From the NCBI GenBank assembly GCA_013399895.1, contig VXBA01002855.1, forward strand, positions 2,135,979 through 2,199,978: a stretch of DNA of 64,000 nt. The letters run 5' to 3'. A program made the position numbers and the translations under genes. Under the pieces are notes generated by a model. The model had not been told where the DNA came from. It made no database searches and was given only the letters and a program-made list of their open reading frames with translations. This document shows, in pieces, positions 36,541-49,000 of the stretch; within the stretch, counting starts at the first letter, position 1; each line of letters opens with the position of its first letter. Source of the DNA: Serilophus lunatus. Lineage: Eukaryota; Chordata; Aves; Passeriformes; Eurylaimidae.

Positions 36541-39500
36541 CTATGGTCTACTTAGTGAAGCAAGGACAAGATTGTAACATAAATCTAAGTTACCATTTTC
36601 TTACGAGTTTTGCTCATCTGTGGTGATCTTTCCAAAACTGCCTTTCTCTTAACTCTTCATGGCTGTGAGGAACAATCTCTTTTGCTTCATTTATGTCCTG
36701 ATCACAACTAATAACTTTTCTGGAAATTACTGGTAAGTTAATAGAAATATTTAGCATATATGACTTTGCAGAAGCATCTTGGAAAGGTGAAACAGACAAC
36801 TAGGAGTCTGCCAATTTCTACCAAAAACTTAGCTCTCACTGACCTTTATCTGTTCCACATGCTGAAAAAATACAAACACAAAATAAATGCCTTGCTAGTC
36901 TAATTTAGATTATTATTATTACTCTTCCTCTGTTAAATATTGTGTATAATAAATTAAAACACAATTCAGTTGCTTTTTGCTGCCTAATTCATGTAATGGG
37001 TGGCTACCAATGGTGAATAATATTTCCTTGACATTAGGAGCTGGATTATGGTGCACAGTTCATTTCATCATATGAACTTTGAGGATTGTGGCAGATTGCA
37101 GGTCCCTGTTACACAGTGAGCTGTGGATAGGGCTTTTTGCCTTTACTCTGACCCTTATGTAAAGGCACAGTCAGGAGACTGGGTCACCACTGGAAATGAA
37201 ACTCTGGACCTAAGATTCCCCAGTTTAAAGGGAAAACATAAATTAACCATAAAGCGAAATAAATGTTGATGAGTAGCATCTCCTTTATCCTCATGCAGTG
37301 AAGGGTGAATTTACAGGCCTGAAGTCAGCAGGAAATCCTTTCAAGCAGCTTTGAAAAATTTAGCCAAGATTGCTTTTCTAGCAGATCTTTGGCAACATGT
37401 GTGCACCCTTCTGGCTTCCTTTTTGATGAGGATTGTGCTATCCACATAGTGAAGGATTAAAAAACAAGATACTCGTAATAATAATATATTGATTTCAAAA
37501 GCTGGCAAATTTTCTTCCTCCAAATTAGGAAGCACCCCTGAGCCAGCTGGACAATCTGAGTACTAACTATCAATTCTCTTTTCCAAACAGAATCATTGGA
37601 TAACTTCATTTGTGCATAAATCTTTGTCTCTTTGAAACACAATCTGTATCCTCTGGAAGTCTATACCCCAGAAAGGCCCCAGTTCTGACTGGGGCCTTCA
37701 GGACAATACAGCTGATAAATTCAATAAGTTGTAAAAGTCCAGCTGTTGGCATGTAGCCAACAAGTGAAATGGTCGCTTATTTCACTGTTTTGGGAATCCC
37801 ACAACAGACTGGCAAATATAAATTTTATTACAAGCCCTGTTTGAAGATCCAACCATACAGGCCTCCAGGTGTAGTGGCCCATGTCTTAGCATGGCTTTTA
37901 TGTCAGAAAGCATGGGGAGGTTTCATAGCAGGAACAGTATGAGAGCTTCTGAATAAGAAACTATCCATATCCAAAATATTTACCACATGCAGTTTACCGG
38001 TGATGGCATAAACAAATTACTGACTTGCTGAGCTTTTCTCATGTGAAATATGTAGTCACGGAAGAATGCGATTCAAGTGTCCATGGCACTTTTCTTCTGA
38101 AGAAATGGAATAGGGGTAACATGTACATCTCATTCAAGTCTCAGCTGATGTGGTGGTCTGTGCCTGCTGCATTGTAGAAAAGCAAAGACTTCATTTTGTA
38201 CTATACTTGTGCAACTTGTCGTTCTATAAAAAGACGAAAAGTGAACTACTTGTGTTCATATTTCATGCTCAAAACTGTTAAGCAGCAGTTTATGTTGTTC
38301 TTTTTGTTGCTGACAGTCCTCTATTATTGTAGATATGAAAACAAGGTTGTTATAATTTTCACTATACTCAGAGCTGGAGAAATCCACCTGGGCATAATCA
38401 TTAGAACCATTTTCTAAATCTACCCCTCTGCGAATGGGAAGTGTATTAAACCACCACAAAACCAGGGGAAAAAAACTATCCGTATTGTGCAGTTCCTCCT
38501 TTCCTCTCCCACTCAAGGCCTATTTTCTTTCATAACCAGCTCAATGGCATTTCCAAACAGCTGAATGTTTTCGTTTTTTCTAAGCAATCAGAATTCTGCT
38601 GCAGCATTAAATTAAAAAAAAAATAAAAATAAATAGAATGAGCATTTCAACTACAGCAGTCTTTGCTCTTTCACTGCAGCATGGCTCCCATCCAAAGCCA
38701 ATTATGTAAAACAACAGCACCTCAGCACCATTACCACAGCCATCTAAAGGGAAGAATTACACCTACTCAGAGCTGAAAACATTTTCAAGAAATTTAATTA
38801 TTTTCTTACTTTCTCGCCTCAAGTGTGCTTTTTACCTTACTTCACTCTAAAATGCCTTGGGTGTTATTCATCTAGAACATATGGAGCACTATATAAATCC
38901 AAGTTGTTGCTAATTTTACTTAAAAGTCAGGTTTTATTTTCTGTTTTTACTTCTGCCTGTTTACACTCCTTGAAACATCTTTTGCATTGCCCCAGATGTC
39001 GCTTCTCACAGTGCTTCATCTTTTGTACATGTTAATCTTGCTTTCTCAGTACTTGTGATTTTTTTGCTTCATATAGTGATGGAGAGAAATGCAATGCCAA
39101 AAACTAATTGTCAAAGAAAATAGCAAAATGATTAAAGATCATGCCTTCAAATTCAGTATCAATTAAGTTTAATTGTCAAAATCTTTACATTGATTTATGA
39201 AACTGTGTAGATCATGATTTCTAAAGGAAGAAGTGACTCCAAGGCAGCTCTATATCATAGAGAGATTTCTCTTTGTTTTACAGTCTTCTGTCTTAACTTT
39301 TACATATTGTGGAAATAACTTGTAGCTTTTTGTTCTCCTATTAGGATTTCAGTGATCTCGGTCAAGAATTCCAAGAATACTGATAACACCTGCTAGCAAA
39401 GCATGTTCCCTGTGCTGCAGTGGGCTATAAGACAGAGTAATCAAAGCATGATTTACTCTCAGGAATGGCACCGCTGGGCTCTCAGGAATATCTATCAGAG

Positions 39501-40449
39501 TCATATTCTGGAGGCACAGTGAGTTGTTAAATATTCACTTAAGCTGTGGTGGTCTTCAAACATGCTTTCCTTTAACAACTGGGATGCCCAGCAGGCTGTA
39601 CTCATTTCCAAAATGAGTTCTTCACAAGGAAGTAGTGTTAATTTAGAGTATAGTGTTTCACATGTAAACAACACAAATCTTTGCATAAATATTGATGCTG
39701 TTTCACATGTGCACTCATACTTCCTGAATGAAAAATGGTTGAAATGAAAGGACTGAGTGATTTCTTCACTCTGAAGCGAGCTCATACAGTGTTTTTTGTC
39801 TTCCCACCTCTTGGTTTGTGGTGTGAAAATGCTACATACAAAGGTGAGAGGAAATAATGATTTTCTGCTTTGTATGTCCCTGGGTGCTCTTTCAGAGTAT
39901 GAACATTCTGAGTGCAGACTTCACTTGGCTCCATATTCTCCCAGGCAGTTGGCACCCCAGAAAGCATAAATGCTGCTTGCTCCTAGTCAAACCTGGCAAA
40001 ACTATTACCTTACTCTTTTTGGGACAGTGGCTACAAATCACTCCCTTTCAATTAATTTTTCACTCCTTTGTATACAGTCCTTCACTGACATGAACTGGGA
40101 ACTGTGAATGAAAATAGTCATTTGGAAGAAATCTCTTTAAATTAGGCGTTCAATCAGACAACTCCTAAGATACAAGAGGCACTGAAGTGAGGGGGAAATG
40201 GGGAGACAAGAACAGGGACACATAGGACTATACATAGGATTAGGGCAACTATAAGCAGAAGAATACATCTTGGCCCTGAAGCACAGATTTTTTTCCTTGG
40301 AAAGCAGATTATTAATACAGTACAGTGTCAGCCATCAGGCTCAATTCTTCTTGACATAATGGAAGAGAATAAGTCAGTATTTTGAAAGATGGAAATAGAT
40401 ACTACATTCTAAAGCATGTATGTTTCTATTAACTGAGCTTCCAGTATGT
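36541..40449. other. unique non-coding DNA between two inverted LTRs
   Basis: About 3.9 kb of AT-rich DNA lack a recognised gene. Open frames are short. The only structured feature I see is a set of adjacent inverted repeats at 37744-37801, listed separately. No retroviral internal sequence is seen here, so this is host DNA and not the body of a provirus. Confidence 0.5.
37744..37801. other. cluster of adjacent perfect inverted repeats
   Basis: There are two perfect stem-loops with no base between them. The first has a 7-bp stem, TGTTGGC/GCCAACA, around a 5-base loop (37744-37762). The second has an 8-bp stem, AGTGAAAT/ATTTCACT, around an 8-base loop (37763-37786). Four bases further on, TGGGA-A-TCCCA (37791-37801) is a third inverted repeat. 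Function is unknown. They could be a remnant of a structured RNA or DNA transposon, or a chance cluster. Confidence 0.6.
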
Positions 40450-40454
40450 AGATC
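40450..40454 (+). repeat. target-site duplication (AGATC), left copy
   Basis: AGATC lies just before the LTR boundary and is repeated exactly at 41762-41766. The sequence differs from the duplication flanking LTR1, so the two LTRs inserted independently. Confidence 0.82.
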
Positions 40455-40543
40455 TGTGGTGATTTAATCCACCTTTTAGCATTCAGGGGGCAGATTCAAT
40501 GAAAGTGACGGAAAACTGAATAGAATTTTCAGCAGGTGAACAA

Positions 40544-40549
40544 TTTATT
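40544..40549 (-). terminator. LTR2 polyadenylation signal AATAAA
   Basis: TTTATT on the plus strand is AATAAA on the LTR strand, at the place matching the signal in LTR1. Confidence 0.65.
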
Positions 40550-41127
40550 ACAGGGAAATTAAATTAGGGAGGTAGGGATAACCCAGAGGAGACCCCAGAA
40601 TTACATCGAGGGACACTCAACACACAAGGAAAAAAACCACACAAACAGGGAAAAAACAAAAAAAAGAAAAGGAACTGTTCTTTTCAGCCAGATGACTAGC
40701 CGAAAAAAAACAGTGGGGAGGGGTAGGAAAAGGTGTCTCTCCCTTCTCTCTCTCTGTGGAAGCACTTCCGGCCCTTCAGTCTTTCTGAAAAACACAAAAA
40801 GAAATGAAAACAATTCCCTCCCACCACCTTTCTGAAGGATACTTGCTAGCAAGCTGCAAAAGGCTCCCGGGTTGAGAGGAATGGGTGGAATCCTGCCATG
40901 GGGACCTGTGGGCGCTGGAGACCGGAGCTGTGATCTTTCTCCTCGCAGCGGCAGCCGAAAAAGAGGCCGGGGCAGGGCCGTGCCTCGACTTCTAAGCCTT
41001 CTCCGTCTCGTGTGGGTATCGTCGCCTTCTTGCTGGCCAAGCCGGCTTCCCATTCGTCCAGCCAGTCGGGCCCTGCCTCATTTTCCAGTGTTTTCCCGTT
41101 GAGGGGGTCACGAGTTTTCAGTCCCGC

Positions 41128-41151
41128 CCGCCATCTTTGTTTTCATGGCGG
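41128..41151. promoter_or_regulatory. facing pair of YY1-like motifs in LTR2
   Basis: CCGCCATCTT (the complement of AAGATGGCGG, 41128-41137) and CATGGCGG (41144-41151) repeat the arrangement in LTR1, with the same 6-base spacer. One motif directly abuts the assembly gap. Binding is inferred from sequence only. Confidence 0.45.
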
Positions 41152-41362
41152 NNNNNNNNNNNNNNNNNNNNNNNNNNNNNNNNNNNNNNNNNNNNNNNNN
41201 NNNNNNNNNNNNNNNNNNNNNNNNNNNNNNNNNNNNNNNNNNNNNNNNNNNNNNNNNNNNNNNNNNNNNNNNNNNNNNNNNNNNNNNNNNNNNNNNNNNN
41301 NNNNNNNNNNNNNNNNNNNNNNNNNNNNNNNNNNNNNNNNNNNNNNNNNNNNNNNNNNNNNN
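41152..41362. other. assembly gap (211 N) inside LTR2
   Basis: The gap is an unbroken run of N within the CpG-rich block. Extreme C+G content is a common cause of sequencing drop-out. By comparison with LTR1, the missing part lies between the YY1-like pair and the distal C+G-rich block. LTR1 has roughly 280 bases there, so the gap length may be an estimate. Confidence 0.97.
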
Positions 41363-41761
41363 CAGGGAAGGGCCCCCATGCTCCCGAGAGCGGCGGAGGC
41401 GGGGGGGCTTAGAAACTGACGCCCCACTCTGGCCCCCCGCTGCCGGGAGCCTGGAGGGCGCAGAGCTGCCGCCCGGCCCCGAGGGCACCGGGACTGGCAT
41501 AGGCCCTGCTCTGTCCCGGCCCCCGTGGCACAGGGGAGAGCAGCTGGAGCAAGAGCCTCCCCTCCTCCTCTCCCCGCAGCCCACCACCCCGGTCCCGGCC
41601 GGGGGCAACCCTCTGCCCTGCCTGGGATAGGGTTGCCTTCATCTCAGCTTCCTCCCTCCCTCAGCTTTAAGGGAAACAGCTTTGAGGAAAATTGAATTTT
41701 ATCTCAGGTAAGTGGGTTGCTCTCTTACACTCCCTTTCAAAAGCCTTTTCAAATGGCTACA

Positions 41762-41766
41762 AGATC
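41762..41766 (+). repeat. target-site duplication (AGATC), right copy
   Basis: This is identical to 40450-40454 and fixes the outer boundary of LTR2. Confidence 0.82.
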
Positions 41767-42129
41767 TGAGTGGGAAGAGTCAAAAAGTTTGGAACTTTAG
41801 GTCTTTGTCTTCTCTGGAAGCTTCCGCTCATTTAACCACCACCCATACTGACCTTGTATCTCCATAGCTTGTCTCAGTACTTGGATTTCCTCCTATGCTG
41901 AAAGCAATGGCAAGACCATCACTGTGCTCAAAAGCACAGTTAACTGTAAATAGTCTCTCTGGAATCATTCAGCATGGATATCAACAAAGTTGTGTTGATA
42001 CCTGATTACCGTAAAGTCAAATTTTTCATATCAGGATTATAGCAAAGACCTATGGAAAAGAACAGCCACATGCCCTGCCATTCAGTAGCACTGTGCTAGG
42101 AGGACAACAAGCAGTTCATTGTCAGTAGA
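41767..42129. other. unique spacer between LTR2 and LTR3
   Basis: About 360 bases of host DNA separate the two LTRs. No gene or repeat is recognised in it. Confidence 0.5.
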
Positions 42130-43022
42130 TGTATTGGTTTTGCATAGCAAGGTTTGGTACTGGGAAACTACAGGGTGGCTTCTCTGAGAAGCTGCCAGAA
42201 GCTTCCCCTATGTTCAACAATGTCAATGCCAGATGGCTCCAAGGTGGACCTGCCACTGGCCAAGGCAAGCACATCAGCGACAGTGGTAATGCCTCAGGGT
42301 TAACATAGTCAAGGAGGGGAAAATAACCCTTCAGCTGCATTTGCAGTCAGATACAGGAGTAAGAACATGTGAGAAAAACAACTCTGCAGGCACTAAGGTG
42401 ACAGGAGAAGGGAGAGGAGATGGTCCAGGTACTAGAACAGAGATTTCCTTGCAGCTCATGGTGAAGACCATGGTGGTTCAGGTTGTCCTCCTGCAGTCCA
42501 TGGGGGTCCATGGTGGAGCAAATACCCACCTGCAGCCTGTGAAGGACCCCATGCCAGAGCAGGGTGATGATCAAAAAAAGGCTGTGACCCTGTGGGAAGC
42601 CCACACTGAAGGAGGTTTACTGGCAAGACCTTTGGCCCTGTGGGGAGAGAATGTCATGCTGGAGTCATCTTCTCCTGAAGGACTGCACCCTGTAGCCCCC
42701 TATCCCCCTGTGCCTCTTCAGCAGAGAAGGCAGAGAATTTGCAAGTAAAGTTAAGGCCAGAAAAAAAGGAGTGGGAGGAAAGATGTTTTAAAATGTTTCT
42801 CATTATCCTACTCTGATTTGGTCAGTAATAAATTTAACTGATTTCCTAAGGCAATTCTTTTCTGCTCATGACTGTATCAGGCAAATAACCTCTCCTTCTC
42901 CTTATCTCCCTGTCTTATGCATGTCCTTTCGTTATATTTTCTCTCTTCTGTCCAGCTGAGGAGGTGAGTGACAGAGGAGCTTTGGTGTGTACCTGGCATC
43001 TAGCCAAGGTCATCCCATCACA
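42130..43022 (+). mobile_element. solo LTR of a second bird ERV family (LTR3)
   Basis: The 893-bp element begins TGTATTGG and ends CCATCACA. It matches in order an LTR type I recognise from bird assemblies. The start is 'ttttgcatagcaagg'. The middle is built of repeated phrases of the form 'cctgcag.ccatgg' and 'ccacactgaagg/ggagca', at about 42460-42690. Then come the stretch 'ctcattatcctactctgattt', AATAAA at 42827-42832, 'ttcgttatattttctctctt', and the final 'acctggcatctagccaaggt'. Family members as I remember them are about 1 kb, so some internal repeat units appear lost. Flanks GTAGA and GTTAA agree at three of five bases, consistent with a decayed 5-bp duplication. The 135-codon open frame at 42341-42748 lies inside the element and is not a gene. 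Confidence 0.82.
42827..42832 (+). terminator. LTR3 polyadenylation signal AATAAA
   Basis: AATAAA follows the conserved 'tactctgatttggtcagt' stretch and precedes a T-rich region, in the expected position about 190 bases before the LTR end. Confidence 0.6.
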
Positions 43023-46000
43023 GTTAACAGTAAAAATGAGGATCCATCTGACTGTTCCGCATGGAACTTCAGAAAGCCAAGTAAGGTCCTGCCTCAATAT
43101 ATTATTATGCTCAGCAGTACGTGTTGCTGAAGGTAATATTTTGTTTGCTTGCTGTCCCTGATTGAATATCTGCTATCTGCAATGCTGTTACGGCACTGGA
43201 GAGCCCTGCCAAGGAAAAGAGCAGTTCCTTGGCTTAAAAAAACCTTAAGAGGCCTTAAGAAAGGCTTGTTGGTTCTGCACAAACATAGCAGCATTAAAAT
43301 ATAACCCGAGATTTTTACCAGGCTCACTCAAGTACAGCAAATACCAGCTGGAGGGTAAGGAGGGATTTGCTTTCCAAACAGCTAGGAAAAGCATTTATTT
43401 CACTAAATTAAACAAATATCATCCTGTTTATGACAGTAAAAGTCAGCTGGACATCATGAGCTGTGGCTTGTACCATGGGCTGTTCAGGACCTGTCATCCC
43501 AGGAGGAACTGAAGGGAGTACAGTGAAGCTATAGAAAACTGCAGATGTGTAGGCTATGGGTCAGCAGGATTGATGCGTCGTACCATGAGGATGGAGAGCA
43601 GGTTTCTACCATGTGACAAAACTACTGCTGATGGTGCAACATTTTTCACCCATGGTCTTCTGAAAGAGTACAAAGTGCACTTGTATCATTCTAAAGAGCA
43701 TGCATACCATGCTTTCTGTAACCCTGTAGTTCTATCTGTGTGGCTAACACCTACCACTCATGTTACTTATTCCTTACTGTCCAAATGATGTCTGCAGATG
43801 GTCTGGAATCCGTCTGCCATGCACATTCATAGGGTCCCAGTTGGAAAAGACAAAGAACAAGGGACCCCCATCCATCACACTGAATGATCAGGAGGATTTC
43901 CAACAACAATTTCCATCAAGTAGGTATTCTTAATGTGGCCTGATTTTGGGCGTTTTGTTGTCAGACAATCATACACTGAATGTTCTGTCAGTTTGTGACT
44001 CTCTTCACTGTGAGCAATCTAGGAGGGAAGAGGGCATTCTGTTCTGAAGAATGAGTGTGAAGGTTCCCTTTGATTTGTTACCTCTAACAGGTTACAGGGG
44101 TTGGTTATGTACTTCCTCCCCATTCCTTTGCTGCATATTTTTGCATTCCCTGCTTTCCAGCACTAATACATGCTTTTTAAGGCCTTTTTTTGGTTATTTT
44201 TCTCAAGTATATCTGTCCTTCCTGGTAATGCAGATAGCCTTAAAAATACAAATCAGAACACACATAGCACCAGTACAAGATAAAACTTTCTGATTAAGGA
44301 ATTGTTGCTCTAGACTTCTCCTCTTCAGTGAATTGAGACCTTAAAGAAACCTTACCTGAGGTTTGCAGGAAATCTCTGGTGAGGCCAGCATTTTAGTACT
44401 GCTCTTGAATCTCAGCCTGGTGGGTTTTTCTGAGGACTGTCATTTTGCTGGTAGTATTAATGCCTGTGTAGCTGAGAGAGAGAAACAGGGCTGAACTGGC
44501 CAATGCAGGTGCCAGTACACACATGAAGACTTACTTCAAAATATAAAAGAAATTGAACATGCCTAACAATAACTCAGAAAAACTGATTGCTTATTTGTTC
44601 CAATACTGAGAGGCATTTCTTTTGTCTCAATCTACTTCTCAGCAGAAGTCCCACACTGATGAATTATCAAATTGTCATCTCCCACTGAGAGAGACACACG
44701 CACTGCTCACTGATGGGAACAGTGACAGGTGTTTCTACAAACTGGGGAGGTTACAATTAAAGGAAGAAAGTATTTTTCCCTTATGCCATATACTTCCAAA
44801 ATAGAAGAACTCCTGAAGAACATCAAAATTATGTTGGGAGAGACCAAAGAAGTCAACTGAGACTAGTTAGTGTAGCAATGGACTATGTGATAAAAGTTTA
44901 AGCAAGTCAGCCTCAGTGACACAAAGGACTTCATTCAAGGTCAGCTGAAGTCTTGATAGTTCTGTGGCAGAGTAAGGCAAGTCTGTTGTTTGGCTTCATC
45001 TCACAATGGCTGCTCAATTAAAGCAGTGGGATTCTGAAAATGGATTCATTATTCTTAAGAACAAAAAGAGCATCTGCACTTACATTGGTCAGGATGAAGA
45101 TACAACATTTATGCAGTATTGGTAATATCACTTATTATTAAAATAGAACAGCTCTCTTCATGGTGAAACCATATTTCATTAGCTTTCTTAACCATTTCAG
45201 AGAGAGAATTGAATTTCTCACAGAAATTGCTCAGCAGTGATCTCCTCAGCTAAATGGGGATAATGCCAAGCCCTCCTTTTACACAAATGAAAACAAATGT
45301 ATTAATTTATGTGAGGTCCACAGCTGCTAAAGTCAGGAATGTGACAAGAATGTCCATGATAAGATGAGTAATCCTACCTTCAGCATAATGTGGATAGAGT
45401 TCAGTAAATAATCTGGAACCATACAAACAGGAGGAAAAAGGAAAATACTGAGCAGCTTTTGACATGGTGGATTTAGTCTATCCCTTGTGTTGTGAGACAC
45501 AGGCCCTCTGGGGAGAAATAATATATGCTTATGTAATTAGATAATGCACGCACATAGGAGGGTTAATTAAGGTTGCACTATTCTGACATCTCATATTTGT
45601 ATGGTTTTGAATTTATGTTCTGATGGGTTTTAAGGGGTTGTTTTTAACTTTCATGTTTGTCTACCAGAATGCAAACAGTATCTGTGTTCTAACACCAACA
45701 AGCCCTTTGCTTCCCCCACCCTCTCTTGCCTAACTGCATTGAAGCCCCCTCTGCAGGATCCCTGTTAGAGCTTAGATCAAGGTCACCTCCCTACAGCATC
45801 AGTTTATAGAAGAATGAGCAATAGTCAAGTATTTTCTGTTTCATTCTATCACTTTCCTGGAAAACAATAATAAAGCTGAGTAGCCACAGAAAACCACAAC
45901 ATCTAGTTTTACCTTTTATGTAGGGATACACTCAAATAGGACTGGTATAAGAGGGCAATTGAGTGGGAAGGGATTGGTTTGTGTGGACATGGATAGTGTT

Positions 46001-49000
46001 CGTGGTAGGCTACCATGCAGCTCTTTCATGTAGAACATAGCTGAAAGATCCCATATTCATTGCTTAGATACACGCTGATTGAACAAAGATACCTCATTCC
46101 TTCTGTGCTCAAAGCAACTCATGTTGTCTCTCATGTAAGGACTAGACATTTCCTTTGAATCCATGGGGTAAAGGAGCCTTTCACAGGCTATGTAAAGCAT
46201 CAGTCTGGCAGCTCCACAGAATCATTGGTTGCTGCCTCTGCTGAGCTGAGGGGCAATTGCAGTAGCCAGGGACTTTATACTCCACCTGTCACATGGAACC
46301 TCCACAATTAGGAAGGCAAAGCATAATAATTGTGTATTTTCTGGGCACTCTTCCGTTATTTCTCCAGTTTTATCCCATTAACCCTCTTTTGAACACACCT
46401 GACCCTTTTATCATGAAGCTGAATAGTCACACTATGTCTAAGCTTCCCAAGACAGCTTTCAGTAGTAAATTTAGGCCAGATGTTTTCATGTCTCTCTCTA
46501 CAGTAACTTTTCCCTCATCATTCTTCTCATATCATTGTGCAATCCCCCCTGGAAAGTTCTGCAGAAGTCAAGAAGGATGAAACCCAGAAGAGTCTATAGA
46601 AGTACAACGGAGCTCTGTTCTAGAAATGAAATAGAGTGCTGTCCTCTCCAAGCTTTTTGAGCTATTCTACCAGATTATATTATTTGACAAAGATGTTAAT
46701 TGTATTCTATTCTATAGGATGTTCAAAATGTAAGGAAAGGTTATCGTATTCTCTTGAATTCTACAGTGCTTTACCACAGGCTATAAAATGCAGTCACCAC
46801 ATGAAGTATGACCGTTTCTCTTTTGTTAGGTGTCTTTTTTATTTTTTATATGAATTATTTATTGCTCATTAATACTAGGGGAAATGAATTGTGCTTCTGA
46901 ACATGACCAAGTGAATGACAGAGACAATGTGACAATAATTACAGGAGTGTTCAAGTTCTTTAAATGCCTGTAAAAATTATTTAGTGGGTTGTAGGGGGAA
47001 AATAGGTTTGTTTAATGTCTGGTTTTGTAGGAAGCTCAAGTACCCTGGTGACAAGTGCTATATAAATACCATAATACAGTATCTAAGTCTCATTTTGTAC
47101 ACTGATAATGAGAGAAATACACAAACAACACAGTAGTTTTTGACATTGTGACATCCACTCTTAGATTTCTGAGAATTAAGGTGGGCTGAAATAACCGTGA
47201 CATCTATATGTGAGGAGCTGCCCATGTGCACAGCTGCCCATCTCCTCCTGAGTAAATACACTGTGAAATGAGGAAGAGATCTCAAGGCACCAGATTCTTG
47301 CTCCAGAGCTCCAGGGTATGCTCTCCCTGCAGGATATTTGAGCATCATCCTCTAGGTGGGACCTTGCCATTTACTTTGCTTTTAATGTTCTCGAAGTTTT
47401 AATCTGTCTTGGGTACTGCTAAAATACTTAGACCTAACAGATTCTCATGCACCAGGGATACAATGTACTCAGCACGCCCATCATAATTACATCTTGACCT
47501 TTTCTGGCAGGTAACCCCAGCAGGCTAACATCAAGGAATTTAGTAATGGACTCTGTCTTTTAAGAGAACAGTGTCTTCATTTCCCTTCTGTAAGTGGTTT
47601 TCCATTTTTTGGCCCTATCTTTGTATGGCTGCTAGTATAATTAGTTGCTAAAATAAGTCATTCTTACAAATGCAGGAGTAAGACAACTGAGCAGAAGGTA
47701 GGTGCACTTGAGGAGCTGTCACTGAAGAGAGGATGTGGCTGATCATCTGAGTGACATGAACAGACAAAAGGGTTATGGGGAGTTATTTTCCATAGACAAA
47801 GAGCAAATGTCTTTGCATTCTAAACGGCTCTCATTTTAGATTAAAGAAAGCAGAGACAGAGGCTGAAGAGGAGTTTGAATCGTGCAGGTGGAGCTGTGAA
47901 GCAATTGCAGTTGACTTTCTGTGAGGCTGATAGAGGCATCTTCCCATTTTGACAATGGAATGATCATCTCTCCACTGCAATGCACCAACAGATACCAATA
48001 GAGAGTTACTGGTGTTTCTGGCAGCAATGGGAAGTGGAAAAATGAAAAGAAAGCTGTGTGTGTAAGTGCATGTATGTGCACAGATGATTTGCTTTGTGAC
48101 AGTGACTACAATGGACTTTGCTCAGAAGAAGCATTCCCTAAAGAGTGGCTTTAATGGAACAGTATGAATAAAAACCCTCGAACAACAGGCACACATTTAC
48201 ATATTTAGCATGTACTTTTAAAGAGAGAAACAGCCTGGGTCATCAGCAGAAATGGGGAGAGGGGAGACAGGAGGATTTTGTCAAAGATGCTTAAACCTTC
48301 TAAGCAGTCATGGACAAAAAATTCCATGCTGTGTCCCTCTGCAGACCTGTGCTTATGCCTGTATAGGCACGGTCTAATCTTGAAAAACGTTTAAAATGTC
48401 TCCTTTGCAGATTCAGTGAAAAAAATTGCTCGTGCAGCCTCAATTGGAGTTCCTGCTGTATTTGATACTGTATAGGTTTGCCACTGAGGGCGGAGAAAAT
48501 TAATGTCTCAACTCACCATCAACGTGAGTTTCTGCTTCTTTAACTAAAAGCAAAACCAAGCTGGACTTACATTCTTCCTTCCCGGGTTTATTTAGAGAAC
48601 CAGCGTCATTTAGCTCTGAAAGCAGTAGTCACACCATTTTCTTTTTCTCTACATAAACAAAATGTTTCTATTGAGAAACCTGAAATATAAAGTCCCAACT
48701 TAAAGGTACATTCTTAAATTTAATCACATAAGGAACATTTTCCTTAGCAGGGCTGGAAATAAATATCTGGCTCCCTTTTGCCTCCACTCCTGAACTGAGT
48801 CTGTTTTGTTTCTAATTCCAGCTGGAAACACAGAAAAGACAAAGAACAGAAAATTTCTCATAAATTTCATTTTGCCATAATTCAAGTGGTTTTTTTGACC
48901 AGTGGTACTTACAAAAACTTCTTTCAGGACTTTATCCAAACTGCAAACTGTAGTGAAAGTCAATTTTTCCCAGGACTTAAAATCTAATAAGATCTTCTTA

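Larger units (their letters stand above)
40455..41761 (-). mobile_element. solo LTR of the same family as LTR1, inverted (LTR2)
   Basis: Read on the minus strand, this element starts TGTAGCC at 41761 and ends CCACA at 40455. It follows LTR1 along its whole length: the 5' leader, the C+G-rich block, the YY1-like pair, the TATA-like site, the AATAAA signal and the last ~90 bases. By eye the final ~170 bases differ from LTR1 at roughly one position in eight, so both copies are old. It has its own 5-bp duplication (AGATC), so it is a separate solo LTR, not the partner LTR of a provirus. A 211-base assembly gap (41152-41362) interrupts the C+G-rich block. Its span is 1307 bases including the gap. 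Confidence 0.88.

Noticed and set aside
41012..41630. Several frames of 90-166 codons across the N run
   Set aside because: They are open only because the 211 undetermined bases contain no stops; they are also inside LTR2.
42341..42748. 135-codon open frame on the plus strand
   Set aside because: It coincides with the repeated-phrase middle part of LTR3, an untranslated LTR.
43023..43090. Possible exon just downstream of LTR3 (open frame 42964-43161)
   Set aside because: Most of the upstream part of the frame is the LTR3 end. The remaining stretch lacks a proper acceptor and matches nothing known.
45236..45300. MIR-like text 'aaatggggataatgcc' near a possible antisense MIR SINE
   Set aside because: Only about 16 bases agree with the MIR core; too short to call.
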